Made by a program: the position numbers and the translations under genes
DNA from: Trametes villosa
Taxonomy: Eukaryota; Basidiomycota; Agaricomycetes; Polyporales; Polyporaceae
Assembly (NCBI GenBank): GCA_002964805.2
Contig: PUDQ02000024.1
Location: 558,001 to 622,000 of the forward strand
Length of the DNA: 64,000 nt
Reading direction: 5' to 3'
Part shown: positions 1 through 12,850 of the stretch, piece after piece
Position numbering within the stretch: the stretch's first letter is position 1
Layout of the letters: each line of letters opens with the position of its first letter
Notes under the pieces: model-generated
Databases searched by the model: none
What the model was told of the DNA's origin: nothing
The model's input: only the letters and a program-made list of their open reading frames with translations

Positions 1-151
1 CAGCCCGGGAGCGCTGTGTTTCACCGCCAGCCCGTTAGGCAGTGTGCAATCCGGCAAGTTAACGTCTATACAGCAGTTAGGGAGAATACATAGTACTAGT
101 CTATCAAGAAGAGATTAGGCTACAAGAATTATGAGGCTTCGTACGGTTACT

Positions 152-1214
152 TCAGCACACGTCCATGTACTCGCGGCACTGACTGTACAGGCGCGCCCAC
201 CTCCCTCCGTTCCACTCGCGGATCCTCGCCCAACAATCGTGCGGGGAGATCTTCTCCACCCAGATCCTACGCACGCAGCGCGCGTTTCAGCTCAGCTCAG
301 CCACCCGATTGCTCCGCTGCAGCAGAAGAAGAAGAAGAGACTCACAGCACGGCGCACAGAGCGAAATCAGCGTAGGTGATCTCCTGGCCCATCGCGACCA
401 CCGCGTTGCGGTCGACGAAGTTCTTGTCCAAGATCGAGGCGAGGAAGTTGAACTGCTCCTTCACCGCCAGCCACGCCTGGTCATGCTGTGGGCCGCCGCT
501 CGCCATCACGGGGGCAGTCGAGAGCCCGCCGCGCTTGAAGTGCGCCTGGCTGCGTTCCGGCAGGCGTTGGTGCGTGAGCGGCACGAGGAGCGGGAGGAGC
601 GGGCGCGCGAAGATCTCCTGCACGTAGTGCACGAAGAGCGCCTGCAGCGCGCGCGAGCCCTCGGGGAAGATGGGGCGTGCGGGGTACGTCGCCTCGAGGT
701 ACTCGGCGATCGTGTTGGCGTTTGTGAGCACGACTGGCGAGCTCTTCGACCGCAGGGTGTCGACGATGACGGGGAGCGTGTAGACGGGGCGGCCGTCTGA
801 CCTCTGTGCGGCGGGCGGGGCGCCGATTGCGCGGAGGGCGGCCTCGACGTCGGCCAGCTCCACCCAGACGGTGCGGTGAGGCAGGCGTTTGTAGTTGAGA
901 ATCATCCTGCATAGCGGTCAGAATGTGCAGGGACGTGGCCAATGTGAGAGGAAGTATCGATCACACCGTAGCGGCAGCCGGCGCAACCCTGGACGGTGCA
1001 CGGTACCTTGGTCACTAGCGGCGGCGACCTCGATGACCAATGACCTAGGGCTCACTAGCGGCGAGGCGGCCCAGGTCCTTGTGACCTGCGACGCGCCGCT
1101 ACGGGTCTGACTCTCTCTACAGCAGAGGACTCACCGTATGCGCCAGATATTAGGGGCCCACGGCTGAGGAGCCGTAGAATGTATATCGTAGAGGGTAATG
1201 ACCGAGTGGGGCAT
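152..1214 (-). CDS. Glutathione S-transferase, GTE (etherase)-like class
   Basis: Cytosolic glutathione transferase probably involved in detoxifying aromatic or wood-derived compounds. Three exons were assembled on the minus strand: 1214-1135, 906-346 and 266-152 (251 aa). The N-terminus reads ITLYDI, then a WAPNIWRIR segment, then ILNYK; this is the thioredoxin-fold start typical of the fungal GTE/Ure2p-like group. TNANTIAEYLEATYP around residues 85-100 is the end of the GSH-binding fold (the usual 'ES/DS' position is AN here). An all-alpha C-terminal domain follows, ending in IREWNGGRW, a common fungal GST ending. Donors are GTGAGT in both introns; intron 1 is long (228 nt) and intron 2 is 79 nt. 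Splicing keeps frame at both junctions (CG|G and CT|G). No duplicate or cluster partner is nearby. Class assignment (GTE versus another Ure2p-like class) is from memory of motifs and less certain than the GST call. Confidence 0.85.
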
Positions 1215-3766
1215 GGCTGCCTGGGATGAGGGGCATCTTCGTCCGCGCACACTCATGTTTTATTCCCGAGCGCAGAGCTGTGGGCGCAGTACAAGGACGA
1301 GTGGAGGGGCCGCTGCAACAGAGATACGGTGATTAGCGGCAAGGGACAGCGCCCTGCGAGGTGCAAACATCCGGAGTCTAATATCAACGCCCGTGGTGAG
1401 GCGGAGTGATAGATCCCGGAGCGTAGGTTTACGTTTCTGCGGACGGGTCCTAGGAGAGCACTCGACCTACGTCAGTTGACATCTGTCTGGACAAGTACAA
1501 TACGGCACCGACAGATGAGTCGAGTCACCGCAGGCCCTGAAGGACAGCCTCCACATCACAAGTAAGCTCGAAGCATCGGATTGTGCGTGACAGCGAGAAC
1601 GTCGGAGCAGCCCGTCGAAGACATACAGCCCAAGGACTATCACTAGTAGCATCCAGATATGCGTCGTCAGAAGCACTAGACTTGTCATTTCCCGTGACCT
1701 TCCGGAGGTTCCCAGGAAAACCGAGGGCATAGAGGGTGTACCGGTCATTGTTGTTGTCGAAGTAGTCCGCACGATGCCTCGAGGCGCGGATTGCAAACAC
1801 AGCATGATCCTTTTTGGGCGATGAGTGTTGCCACGTTTTCCCGTGTGTCGTACTTGCCAGTACTTACATCAGCTTACATCTGGACTGCCTCCAGCACAGG
1901 CTGGCCTTCTAGATAACTTGCTCGCGAATGATGGAAAGCCCGCAAATCTATCTCTCAACTGCCGTTCTACGAGGTGCTGAGGTCAGCGTTCGTGCTGAGC
2001 TCGGCCGCCCTAGTTTCTAGAGGCGGTTCAACAGGGCTCTTCCATTAACTCGACACTGTCTGGAGACCTCGGGCATCTACGACGCGAAGAGTTACAACCG
2101 GGCAGATACAGCCACCGACTACGACTACGCTCCCTCAAGATCAAGATATAGTCTATATCTGTCGCGGAAGGGCAAGAACCCGCACATTCACCGCTTTTAG
2201 TGGATATCACCGGTCCACCAGTCCTAGGCCGCCCATCGCGGAGCAACCCAGGATAGCTTCTATTGCCTGAGATTGCCTGAGTCCTGCGGCCGCGGTCAAC
2301 GCTGAACTCCGGCAGCACTTCAATCACTCCGGAGTGCGCTGTTCTCCTAGATTTTGATTGATCGACTTTGTACTCGGTAAGTACATCCTTGTCTATGTAT
2401 CTGCCACATCTCGGACTCGGCCCTGAACCGACGTATGTACAGATGCCGTCGACGTTCACGACCATCAGTGCCACAAGTAGCTAGCCACAGATAGCGTTCA
2501 AGCAAAGGTTTCCGGTGCTTGCACAAACTTTGTACAAGCGCGGATGCAAGGTCTGTATCTCGGGTTTTCACGTGAGCTCACACTGAGCAGATCTCATATG
2601 CATATCCATAGACGACTACGATTTTGGGCTCCCCACGGATCCTTGGAGTAATTCACTCTCAGTTGGTAGGTCGAGCCGCCTCGCACCACGGGTCACCATG
2701 CACTTGCAGCTTTCGCCGGCACTTGTTGTGGCGGTCGGGTACCGGATTGGCGCCTTCGACCGCGCGAGTTCGCCGCTTGCGCTTGGCGTAAAATGCCGTG
2801 GGGCTGCGAGTACCAGCTCACGATGGTGCGGGGGAAGTCCTACGAGATACTTGGTCTGCATGAAGACTTTGACTATGTGCCAAACCTAGACTGTGATCCA
2901 GCTGTGTTGCCTCTGCCATCCGATTCCTATAGCATCCGACGGACGTGCTCCGACATGTCGATCCGGCTGCGCACCCGGCCCTCCTCGGCCACGTCTTCCC
3001 CAACTTCACCCCAGCTTCCCCCTTCATTCGTTGGACGCGCACGTTTGCCGATGTACGTTTCGGCACACCGGCAGAAGACGGGAGCCTCGTATGCGGGCCG
3101 CTGGGAGATGCATTCCCTGCTAGCACCGGCCGCTCATGTACGCAGCGCTGCGTGGTATCCTGGCGCCCTTTCCGGGAGGCTCGCATCGCGCTCCTGTCCC
3201 GGCCCCTGGCGACTCTGGGAGACCCTTGGCGTTACGGTTATGTCATGGTGCGACTCGTATTGCACGCGATCCTGCGACAGGCCGTACTTCACGCGCAGCG
3301 GTCCTGACACATATCGCCGCTTGATCACGATTCCGAGGGAAGCTCTAGGGTTGTCTATAACCCTGTTCGTCTCGACTTGCCCCCGGGCTCGTTCAGGAAA
3401 TATTCTGTTTAGTGTTCACGACGGCGATTAAACATAGTTTGGATGCACTTTCCTGGTGTCGAGCTCACCGCAGAGCCCCCTATCGTACGATAGCGATTCG
3501 CAGGTGACTGGCAGGACCGTGCTGCGTCGCGACGGTCGCGGCGTGTGTGCGACAGTGAGAGGAGAGCGGCAACCTTCGCACCACCACCGGCGCAAACCTG
3601 ACCATAGCTCCGACTGTCCGAAAGGTCCCGGTCGCCGGTCCGTGTGTAAGCGCCCGTGATCACGATGAGATCACACCCCAAGCTCACTCAGCCCCGAGCT
3701 CGACCTACTTTACCCGCCATCGGCCTGCGCTCTCTTGCACAGTAACCACCACCCACCACCACCACC
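1215..3766. other. Gene-poor stretch with coding-like remnants
   Basis: No complete gene could be assembled here. Two stretches look coding-like but resist modelling. On the minus strand, about 1640-1800 reads RADYFDNNNDRYTLYALGFP. On the plus strand, about 2790-2935 and 2920-3300 read in two different frames, including a segment FIRWTRTFADVRFGTPAEDG. They could be exons of an unrecognised gene or a decayed gene or transposon. No terminal repeats, transposase or reverse-transcriptase motifs were seen. Confidence 0.4.
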
Positions 3767-5053
3767 ATGACCGCCCTCGACGCTCTCAAACAGACCGGCA
3801 CCGTCGTCGTCTCCGACTCCGGCGACTTCGAGTGTGAGTGCTGCCATCTGCGACGCGCCTCGCTTAGATCGGGACGGGGGCTGATTGGGACTGCTCATCG
3901 TTAGCTATCGATGTCTACAAGCCGCAGGACGCGACCACCAACCCGTCGCTCATCCTCGCCGCTGCCAACAAGCCCGCTTACAAGCGCCTGATCGATGCCG
4001 CCATCGAGTACGGCAAGAGCAAGGGCGGTTCCGTCGAGGAACAGGCCAACGCTGCCATTGACCGCCTCGTAAGTGCACTCGTCTTAGCCTATGGCGCCGT
4101 GCGTATCAATCTAACGTCTACGCGTTCGCGCTGTACAGCTCGTCGAGTTCGGCAAGGAGATCCTGAAGATCATCCCCGGCCGTGTCTCCACTGAGGTTGA
4201 CGCCCGCCTGTCCTTCGACAAGGAGGCGACCAAGAAGAAGGCGAAGGAGCTCATCGCTCTCTACGAGTCCGTGGGCATCAAGAAGGAGCGCATCCTCATC
4301 AAGATCGCCTCGACCTGGGAGGGTATCCAGGCCGCGCGCGAGCTCGAGCGCGACGACGGCATCCACTGCAACCTTACCCTCCTCTTCGGTTTCGGCCAGG
4401 CCGTTGCTTGCGCCGAGGCTGGTGTCACCCTTATCTCGCCGTTCGTTGGCCGCGTACGTCCATATCGCATAGGGGTTATACGATTGTATCCTGACGCTCT
4501 GCGCGCAGATTCTTGACTGGTACAAGAAGAACAAGCCGGGCAAGGACTACGTCGGCGACGAGGACCCCGGTGTCCAGTCCGTGAAGAAGATTTTCAACTA
4601 CTACAAGCAGCACCACTACAAGACCATCGTTATGGGTGCTTCCTTCCGTAACGTGGGTTACAACACAGAGTCTATCTGTGCAATGCGCTAACCGCACGTC
4701 ATATACAGGTTGGCGAGATCAAGGCCCTTGCTGGTGTTGATTTCCTCACGATCTCCCCCTCCCTCCTTGAGGAGCTCAAGAACGACACCGCCGATGTCCC
4801 CAAGAAGCTCGACTCCAACGCTGGTAAGTGGTAGTGGGATACCTACTCGTCAGGCGGAGCTAACCTTGATTTCCCTACAGCTGCCCAGGGCCAGCCCATC
4901 CCCAAGGTCTCGTACGTCGACAACGAGGCTGAGTTCCGCTGGGCGCTCTGCGAGGACGAGATGGCGAACGACAAGCTCCACGAGGGCATCCGGAAGTTCG
5001 CGCAGGACGGCGAGGCCCTCAAGAAGGTCCTCCGCGAGAAGCTCTCCGCCTAA
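3767..5053 (+). CDS. TAL1: Transaldolase
   Basis: Transaldolase of the non-oxidative pentose phosphate pathway, moving a dihydroxyacetone unit between sugar phosphates in the cytosol. Six exons: 3767-3833, 3905-4068, 4139-4453, 4509-4652, 4709-4823 and 4881-5053, giving 325 aa, the normal length for the family. The DATTNPSLI motif lies near residue 35. The Schiff-base lysine region [11 protein letters not shown] is near residue 135. [23 protein letters not shown] follows, then the late GASFRN segment. All introns are short GT-AG with phases that keep the frame. The chosen ATG follows a CCACC-type repeat leader (ACCACCACC) and is the first ATG of the open frame. Codon use is strongly GC-ending, as expected for a well-expressed housekeeping gene. 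Confidence 0.96.
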
Positions 5054-5675
5054 TTTGTAGGCGTTGTCTCGGCGAGGCCTTGAGCGTAGCTCAGCGTCAT
5101 AGCATTGGAGGGGTATTAGGAAGAAGATATCTGTACATGTGTAAAACGTAGCCTGGATTCATCAGCATCTAGACGTCCCGCAGCTGGATAAAGGAACTCA
5201 CCGAAGTCCGAGAAGCGCACTGTCCCAGTAATCCTGAGAGTCGAGCTCAGTAAGAGCTCGGAGGTCGGCGGTGAGTAGGATGATGCCGATGACGCCCGGA
5301 GAGAGCGGCCAAGTGACCCGCGCCCGATGCGCGCGCACACCGCTCCTTTGCATTCACCTGTTAACGTTCAGCATGCTTTCCCCCCAAACTCACCTACCCG
5401 CTTTCTCTTCTCCCCTCGCGTCCCACTGTGGTCCCCGACAACAAATCCGCATCCCCCCTATCTGAGACGTACGTTGAAACCACCAGGGCCAGTCGGTGCA
5501 GCGCTCACGCCGTACCGCCCATACATCAGGCATATTCGCGGCTATCGCCTTACTATTCGCATCCCCTCCGGCCCCGGATCGTGGGTTGTGCACGCGCATG
5601 CCAAGTGGTTGAAAACGCGACGCCTTCATCCCCGCCCTCCTCCTCGCCCGCTCGCGCGACCCCCGTCCTCCAGGC
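5054..5675. other. Intergenic spacer, transaldolase to ArAE gene
   Basis: About 620 nt without a supportable gene. The part just before 5676 is C/T-rich, as is common in leaders of fungal genes. Nothing else recognised. Confidence 0.5.
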
Positions 5676-8600
5676 ATGCCGGAGTCCGTGCAGGAGAAAG
5701 CGCAGAATGGGACGACCTCTGAGAAGGCGGAGTCTCAGCCACCCGCCGCGGCACCGCGTAAACACAGCGCATGGGACAAGCTGCCGCCGTGGATGTCGAA
5801 GCACCTGCGCTCGTGGAAGTCCTGGAAGCTGCTGCTGAGATGTTGGGTGGCTTCATGGGTGTGTTTCGTGATCATGGTGCCGAACAAGTCGCTTGCGACC
5901 TTGGGAAATACGTGAGTGCGCTTTTCCAGGGTGAAGGAGATACGGCTGAAGAGAGGATGTATGCTAGTGCGTTCTTTGCGCTGCTACTAAGCGTGATGGT
6001 CCCCCCGAACATGCCCTTCCAACTGTTCATCTTCGTGAGTGTCATGGCGGTCAGCAACCCCTGGAGCACCGCTAACACTTACGCCGAATAGGCGATCACA
6101 ACCATTGTGGTGGGTATCGCACTTGGATGGGCGATATCGTGCGCCGGTATGGCGGCCGCGCTCGCCGTGAGGGATCAGACATTGGTGAAGGCAACCCTCC
6201 AGAAAGAGGCCCAAAGGTGCGCGGACCGTCCCATAGCATCCCCTTCTGTGCTGATGTCCCTCCTAGTACGGCTGGTCTAGCGAATCCCGACGCGTTGTTC
6301 AGGAACGGCATATTCAACGGAGATTTCCTGGACACTAAGTCGGTAGTGCGCATATATTCAGGCGCATATACTCATGTCTTCTCAGGTCTACGGTCATCTT
6401 CGGAGTCTTCATGGGCTTCGGGTGTTTCCTGTTCGCGCTGATAAGAGCCTACGCCCCCAAGCTCACGATCATGAGTGTCTTCGGCACCATTGCCATCGAC
6501 ATCTTCTGTGTGAGTCCTCCATGTCGATCGCGAGAATATCATCTCATACACGTTCAATGCGCAGAGTTTCGGACCTCTGTTCCCGGTCGCGCAGTACACG
6601 CTCCTCAATTCCCTGTTGACAGCCGTCGCATGCTACATCGCGATCGCACTGGTGTTCATCGCCTTCGCGTTCCCGGAGTCGCTGAACCACTCCTACCTCG
6701 GTTCTGCGGCGGAGCTCATCGAAAAGTTCAAAGCGGTCCTTGCGATGCAGGAAGAGGTGTTGAAGACCGACCCGCATGACATTGTCGCTGGTAGCCCTCT
6801 TGCCTCCAAGACAGTTGCGGCTCGTGCAGGCATGATCCAGCAACTACAAGGATGTAAGTATCACCATGAAATTTCCGCGGACGGCAAGGCTGAATTCCGG
6901 GGCAGTGATGGCTCAGAAGCAGTTCCTTAACCTTGAGTTCAGCTGGGGCAGATGGAATGGCGACGATATCAAGGACATGCTCGAGCCCATGCAGATTGTC
7001 ACCACACGCTTAGGTCCGTGTTCCTCGTACCCTGTTGTGTATTCCATATGCTCATGGAAGCCTCCAGCTGCACTGAACGGTTTCGCCAAGATCATGGGCC
7101 ACCCTCTCTCGCTCTCGGACCACAAGCACGAGGACACTGAATCCGTGTCCGCATCCGCATCCGACGCCAGCGGCCCCGCCGTCGACGACACCTTCCTCCT
7201 GCGCCAGTTCCGCGAGCGCAATCTCGCCGCTGAAACCGAGCACGGCGTGCGCCTCGTCGACGTCCTCCCAAACATCCGCGAAGCGACTGCAGACCTCCGC
7301 GCTGCAGGCGTAGCAACCCTATCCTCTCTCCAGGCTCTCGTCATCGCCGTGAACACGAACCGCTACAGGCGTGGACACGCGTTACAGGACGCCCGCCTCG
7401 CGGACCTTGACCTGTCGCTCAACGCCCTCCGCGCAGCCATCGAGGCCTTCAAGACCGACCGGCGGTTCGTTCTCCTCCAGCCATACCAAGCTGTCTTGGA
7501 GAAGTTGGATTCCGGCGCGGTGAAAAAGATCCCGCTGCGAGCGCTGTATCAGTCGTACGTGTTCGCGTCGAACCTCGCAGTGGTGTGCAACGGGATTGTG
7601 CAGCTCGCGGAGCTCGTGAGCGAGACAGCGGCGAAGCGAACGAAGGCAAGGTTGTGGGCGCCCAAGGGATTGAGGGCGATCGGGAAGTTGCTGCGTTCGT
7701 CGGATGGCGCGGGAGAGGGTGCGGTCGGTGAGGATATGCAGCCGGAGCAGGCTGTTGAGACCGAAGAGCGGAGGGAGTACAGTGAGTATCGTCGAGTTCC
7801 GGAGGGAGTAGGGTACTGACCTTTGTTTGTCAGAGCTTGACCCGGATAGCAAACCGCCCGAGAACTTCCTACAGCGATTTGCCGGTCTATTCCACTCGCT
7901 GCTCCGGTGGGCGAAGACTCCAGAGGCACTGGTTTGTGCAGTTTCCCCGCATATACGGACACGACTGATCGGATGTTGGCCCAGTTCGCGTTCCGCTACG
8001 TTGTGGTTACCATCGCTCTTTGGCTGCCGGCCGTAATCAGGTCCAGTGCCCGTGAGTACACCAGCTTACATAGGTTCCTCTGCCTGCTGACAGGCTGTTC
8101 CAGACTTCGCCTATTCTCAGCGAGCCGTATGGTGAGTGGGGAGCGGAGTGCGTTCATGGCGTGTACTAAATGTTGTCGCAGGGCATTGATCATGGCGCAA
8201 ACGACTTTGAACATCTACGCGTCGGACCAAGTGTTCAAGTACGTCACATATCATCCTGATCACAGTGTAAAGTACTGACGGCCATGCCAGCTATGCGATG
8301 CGTTTAGGCGGAACGTTCCTCGGCGCTGTGCTGGGTATGGCTTGCTGGTACATAGGTGCAGGTCATGGCTCCGGAAACCCGTACGGCATGGCTGCCATTG
8401 TGGCGGTTTTCCTCCTGCCTCTCGTCTTCTTCCGTATTTTCGCTCCTCCACAGTACCTCATCGCCGTCCTCATGAGCGGGGTAAGTCGTTCCATTCAAAC
8501 CGTAGGGAGCCATACTAACCGTCTTCTTGTAGGCGACGTTCGTCCTCGTAGTAGGATACTCCTGGATCGACGGCAACCTGCCCGGTATCTTCCAGAACGT

Positions 8601-9627
8601 CGGGATAGGCTGGGAAGTGGCCTGGAGGCGATGGGTGCTGGTCATGATCGGTTAGTCCCCTATCCCCAATTCACTCACAACGACAACTTCGACTAATTCC
8701 TTTGACAGGGTGCGCGGCCTCGTTCATCCTCATGATGCTCCCGCCTAAGTCCGGCCGCAAGGCCGTCCGACTGCGGAACGCCTCCGTCCTCTCCGGGCTC
8801 TCCTATCTCTACTCGCACCTCACCTCGCTCTGGCTGAATCCCTCCGAGGGTGCGCTCGCCAATGCGAACCATAACTGGTCCGAGGAGCTCCGGGCGAAGT
8901 TCATCACGCTTGCGGAGCAGATCCAGGACCTGCGGGTGCGCACGGCGATGTCGAAGTGGGAGGGGAACATCCGCGGTGCGTGGGCCGTCGAGGAGTACAA
9001 CCAGTTGTTGGAGGTGGAGAGCGACATGCTCTCGAGTCTCGTGCTAGTACGTCATTTTAGCCCATCACTAACGAAAGTGAGCTGACGCTATCGCAGATGG
9101 GAGGCGCACTGGCTAACCTCGACCCCGAGCTCAGGAAGTCCACGCTGCCCTACACGCACGTCCTCAACCCGCACTTCGTACGCCGCCTCCGCCCTGTATT
9201 CCATCCTCCCGGCTGACCGTCCGTGTGCAGATCAGCGATGTCATGTCAACGTTCTTCCTCATCGCGCAGTCACTCCGTACGGGTGAGCCCCTGCACCAGG
9301 CGCAGTACAAGAACCTCGCCGACCGGCTGCACTACCACGGCGGGAACGCTGCCGCCGGCCCAGGGTCGGGCGCGGCCGCGCGCAAGAGCCACTCGAAGCA
9401 GTCGCTTACGAGCTACGAGTATATGTTTTACGCGACCGCGGTCGTCGCGGTGCTGCAAGTCGTCAACGTGAGTGTTTCTTCCCCAGGCCCTGGTGTGTGG
9501 GCTGATCGTGAGTATACAGTCTTTGAACGAGGCGAGGACGGTTGTAGCGCGGTTATGCGGCGAGGTCCCGCTCGAGGGCTTCGAGCGGTGGAGGGAGGAG
9601 TACGACCGCGCGCACACGCTCGCATGA
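5676..9627 (+). CDS. ArAE_2/BRE4-like multi-pass membrane protein
   Basis: Large polytopic membrane protein of the fungal family with an 'ER transporter, 6TM, N-terminal' domain plus an ArAE_2/FUSC-type second membrane block (brefeldin A sensitivity BRE4-like). Its substrate is unknown. Eighteen exons: 5676-5911, 5968-6034, 6092-6216, 6267-6338, 6386-6509, 6565-6853, 6906-7013, 7068-7781, 7834-7931, 7985-8051, 8104-8131, 8182-8238, 8291-8480, 8533-8650, 8709-9046, 9097-9177, 9231-9467 and 9520-9627, giving 1018 aa. First membrane block: VPPNMPFQLFIF, NPDALFRNGIF, SFGPLFPVAQYTLLNSLL. A soluble linker (EFSWGRWNGDD) follows, then a second membrane block from FAFRYVVVTIALWLPAV through WALIMAQTTLN to the ATFVLVVGYSW helix. 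The tail is soluble. Every junction keeps frame. The weakest splice call is the GTCGGT donor at 6339, chosen because GTAGTG at 6343 breaks the frame. Confidence 0.9.
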
Positions 9628-12600
9628 GCGAAACAGTTCTTGAATTAAGTATTCTATCTTACTCGCAGAAGAGCAGACTATTTGGTACACTACAGCAACA
9701 ATCTACCGACGTTTTATGGCGCCCACAGGCCTGTAGCGATGGTCCCGCTGGTACTGTACCTGCAAGGCTCGCCGGCGACGCCAGCTTGGAAGCACGCCAT
9801 GACGTATCCCTGTCGAGCCGGTTGTCCGACGTCCACTAGTTTCACCTTTCGGGAACAGTGCCCTTTGGAAGGTACTCGTCCATGGGCCGGGCTCGAAGAC
9901 GCCGTCGGATGACCCACCACGATCGAGGGCCGAGACATAGCTAGCGCTCCCGCCAGCCTCAGCCAGCCTCATCGGTGAAGTCAGCATCGGAGTCGGCCTA
10001 GGCTCACCGTTCGATGTCATTGTCAAACCCGGCGACTCTGAAACGTCAGCCGCGAAATTGTCTCCTCCGTTCCAGAGGCGTCGGGGAATGACAGCGGGTG
10101 GTCTTGTCAGCCGCTGACTCGAGGACATATAAGGCGTGCTTCCGCGCTCTTCCGAGCCCGGGAAGAGCTCGTCGGAATGCGTGGAGAGCGGCCGATATTT
10201 GTCGCGGGCATCGATGAGGCTGAAGCGCTGCGCTCAAACCAGGCAAAATTGTAGCCTGAATCTTCGGCAGTGTATTTGGTCAGCCATATTCCGACACAAC
10301 CGTTGCAGCTGGAGGTGAGGTTAGTCAAGACGGATATGTATGTACACCGCTCACCAGTGCACCAAGCTCGGAGGCTGGGTTGGAGCGTCGCCGCTGTCAG
10401 CCTCCCGGAGTCCGCGAGCTCCCGCCGATCGCCAGCTCCGAGCTCGTCGACGCACCCCGCGATCGCCCCCGCACGGCCGGCCACTTCCGCGCCCCCGACG
10501 TCGTCCGCCGTCTCCGCGCTTCCGACTCCGAGCCCTGAGTCCGTCGATACGGGCGCCAAAAGTCTCGTCTCTGCCGGTCGGCACCGCGGACGGCGCCGCG
10601 CCCCACTCGGTGCGACGTTCGCGCTGCATGGCATGGCGGGCGGCGGGAGACGTTTGAAGCAGGCTTTCGATTACCTCGCAGGGAGCTGTCAGCCGCACGC
10701 TAGCGATCGATGTCGCGCGTGCGCCCGACGTCGGACGTCGAGGCTTGACGTACTCGGTGCGGGGGGACAGGCTTCGTGGCGGGGCGCGCCGCAGACGTCA
10801 TGCTAGCATCCTATCGTAGCGTCGAGTAAGCTTAGCGGCAGGTTGGGTGCGAAGGAAATGGCTCACCTGTCCGAACGCATGCCGAGCGGTTGTGGTCGGC
10901 CCGCTGAGGAGGTGGGCTCGTTTTGGGCGCGATGTATCCGATGTTTGCGGAGGAAGGCAGCGCTGAAATGCACGAGCTTTCACATGATGATGACATGACT
11001 ACTGAGGCCGACCAGCAAACAGGCAATCTCCAGCCAATGATCGGCGCAAGAATACAGAACGGCACAAGAGGAGCTCAAAATCGGAAGACACCAGAGCTCG
11101 CGTTTATGAGCGCATAGTCGACGCTGCCGCGGAGGCAATTCGAGAGAGAAACTTCAAACGGGCAAGGTCTCATACGGGCATGCTACGGGCATGTCCTCGT
11201 TATCAAGTGATAGAAAGAGCCCCCGGAGCTTGCGCGATAACTGCACCCAGGCTTGGCGGGATCCTTTAGTGTGCGCGTCCGCGCGATACTGCCAGGAGCC
11301 GGGGGCTCGAAGGCTTGCCCTGGCGCGACCATCAGACTGCACAGCACGGCTCGGCAAGATTCGCCATTGAGTATCGAGATGGAGAAGAGGCGAGCGAGGG
11401 ACGCGAGACGGGTCCAGGAACGCGCGGGGATCTCGAAGGCGAGCTTGAGCTTGTCCTTTTCTGCGAGCAAGTCGGGCGAGCATGGGAGACTTTGACCGCA
11501 AGCTTCCATCGAACACACTGACCGGAGTCGCACCGGGGCGGAGGCGCAAGGTTCCGCGACGCTAGCGCTGCGCGGGAACCGGGATATCGCGCCAGGCTGC
11601 AGCGGACCGCGCGATACGACGGAATCACACGAGCTATCAACGGGCGCGAGACGCATGCAGATGGATCACCGCGCAACTTGGCGAGGGCCAAGGGCAGCGC
11701 ACGCCGATGTCGACATTGCAGGCCCCGCGGCCAAGAGCGCGGGCCACGCACGGCAGCATGTGCGCGGGCGGGCGAGCCATCTGACCTGGCCGCTGGCGGC
11801 AGCGTGAGACGGTTTGCGGGACCATGCCGGTGCGGGAGGAGGAGCTGCGAGCAGCGGCGCGCGGTTGGTGAATTGATTGGAACGCAGAAGGACGATACGG
11901 CGTGCCGGGGAATGCTGCCAAGTTTAGCGGCGGGTGTCGCGATGCATTGCGCCGCCTAACGGGAGGAAGACCGCAGAAACGCAGCGGCGGGGTTGCGCCG
12001 TCGAAAATCGAGCATCACGGACGTTTGTTTCCCGCCGTCGAGCCAAGCTCGCTGGAGGAGATCGATGGATGCGAGGGCGGCACGCAAGTTGTGTGGCGAC
12101 TGGCGTCAGCGGTACATTTTCCAAAGCGGGCAGCCCGACCAGGCACCTCTGGAACGATCCACAAACCGTCAACGGTCGATGGGCCTGGGGCAGCTCGCAA
12201 GTTCGCGCTGCGTCTCGAGAGGCGGGCTGGAAATTTTCCTATCTGCGACGACGCCTGAATGGCGTTATCGCAGAGGCGCGGGGAGAGGAGGGCTGAGCGA
12301 GTCGGGTGTGCGCGCAGTTGTCGGGATCGGGCTGGAACTGGAAGGCATCGGGCTGGGGTGTTACAGGCGTGACCCATCTCCCGCCGATCGACCACACAAA
12401 TTTTGTGGGCGCGCCGCGTCTTCTGTGCGCCCGACGCGAGCCACAACGGCGCCGCTAGCGCTCGGCAGCGTCTTACACATTGCTTGCTGAGTAGGTTCGC
12501 GCACATTCGCAGCCTCCGAGCGGACCCGCAGCGGGAATCGAGTCGGACGCTGGGCGCGCCGGGGTGGCTGACGGCACACGAGCTGGCGCGCGGGAGGAGT

Positions 12601-12850
12601 GGGAGAGTGCGGGGGCGATTGGAGAGGCGAGGGAGAGTGCCTGGATCAATTGCTGGCCCCAGTGATGGCCGGGAGGAAGGCAGAACCATATGGACGTCGG
12701 GGCCATGTGCTCATAAAAGCCCCCGTCCGCCCGGCTTCTCCGCGAAGGCTCCCCCTCCCGTCTCCCCAGGCCACGGTCTCTTTTCTGTCCCCGGACGCAC
12801 CGTCGCCCCTGCAAGATCCGACCCTCCCACCACACTCTTCACTGAGCGAC
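9628..12850. other. Gene-poor GC-rich stretch
   Basis: Over 3 kb without a recognisable gene. The best coding hint is a Ser/Pro/Ala-rich open stretch on the plus strand at about 10366-10800, preceded by a plausible intron (GTGAGG near 10316 to CTCACCAG at about 10359), but it has no recognisable domain. Around 10923-11117 is another short open stretch. No transposon motifs were seen. A TATA-like CATAAAAG at about 12713 lies roughly 140 nt upstream of the next gene. Confidence 0.4.

Noticed and set aside
10270..10806. Ser/Pro/Ala-rich plus-strand open frame with a possible upstream intron
   Set aside because: Composition alone resembles a disordered fungal protein, but no start, partner exons or domain could be supported in a GC-rich stretch where chance open frames are common.
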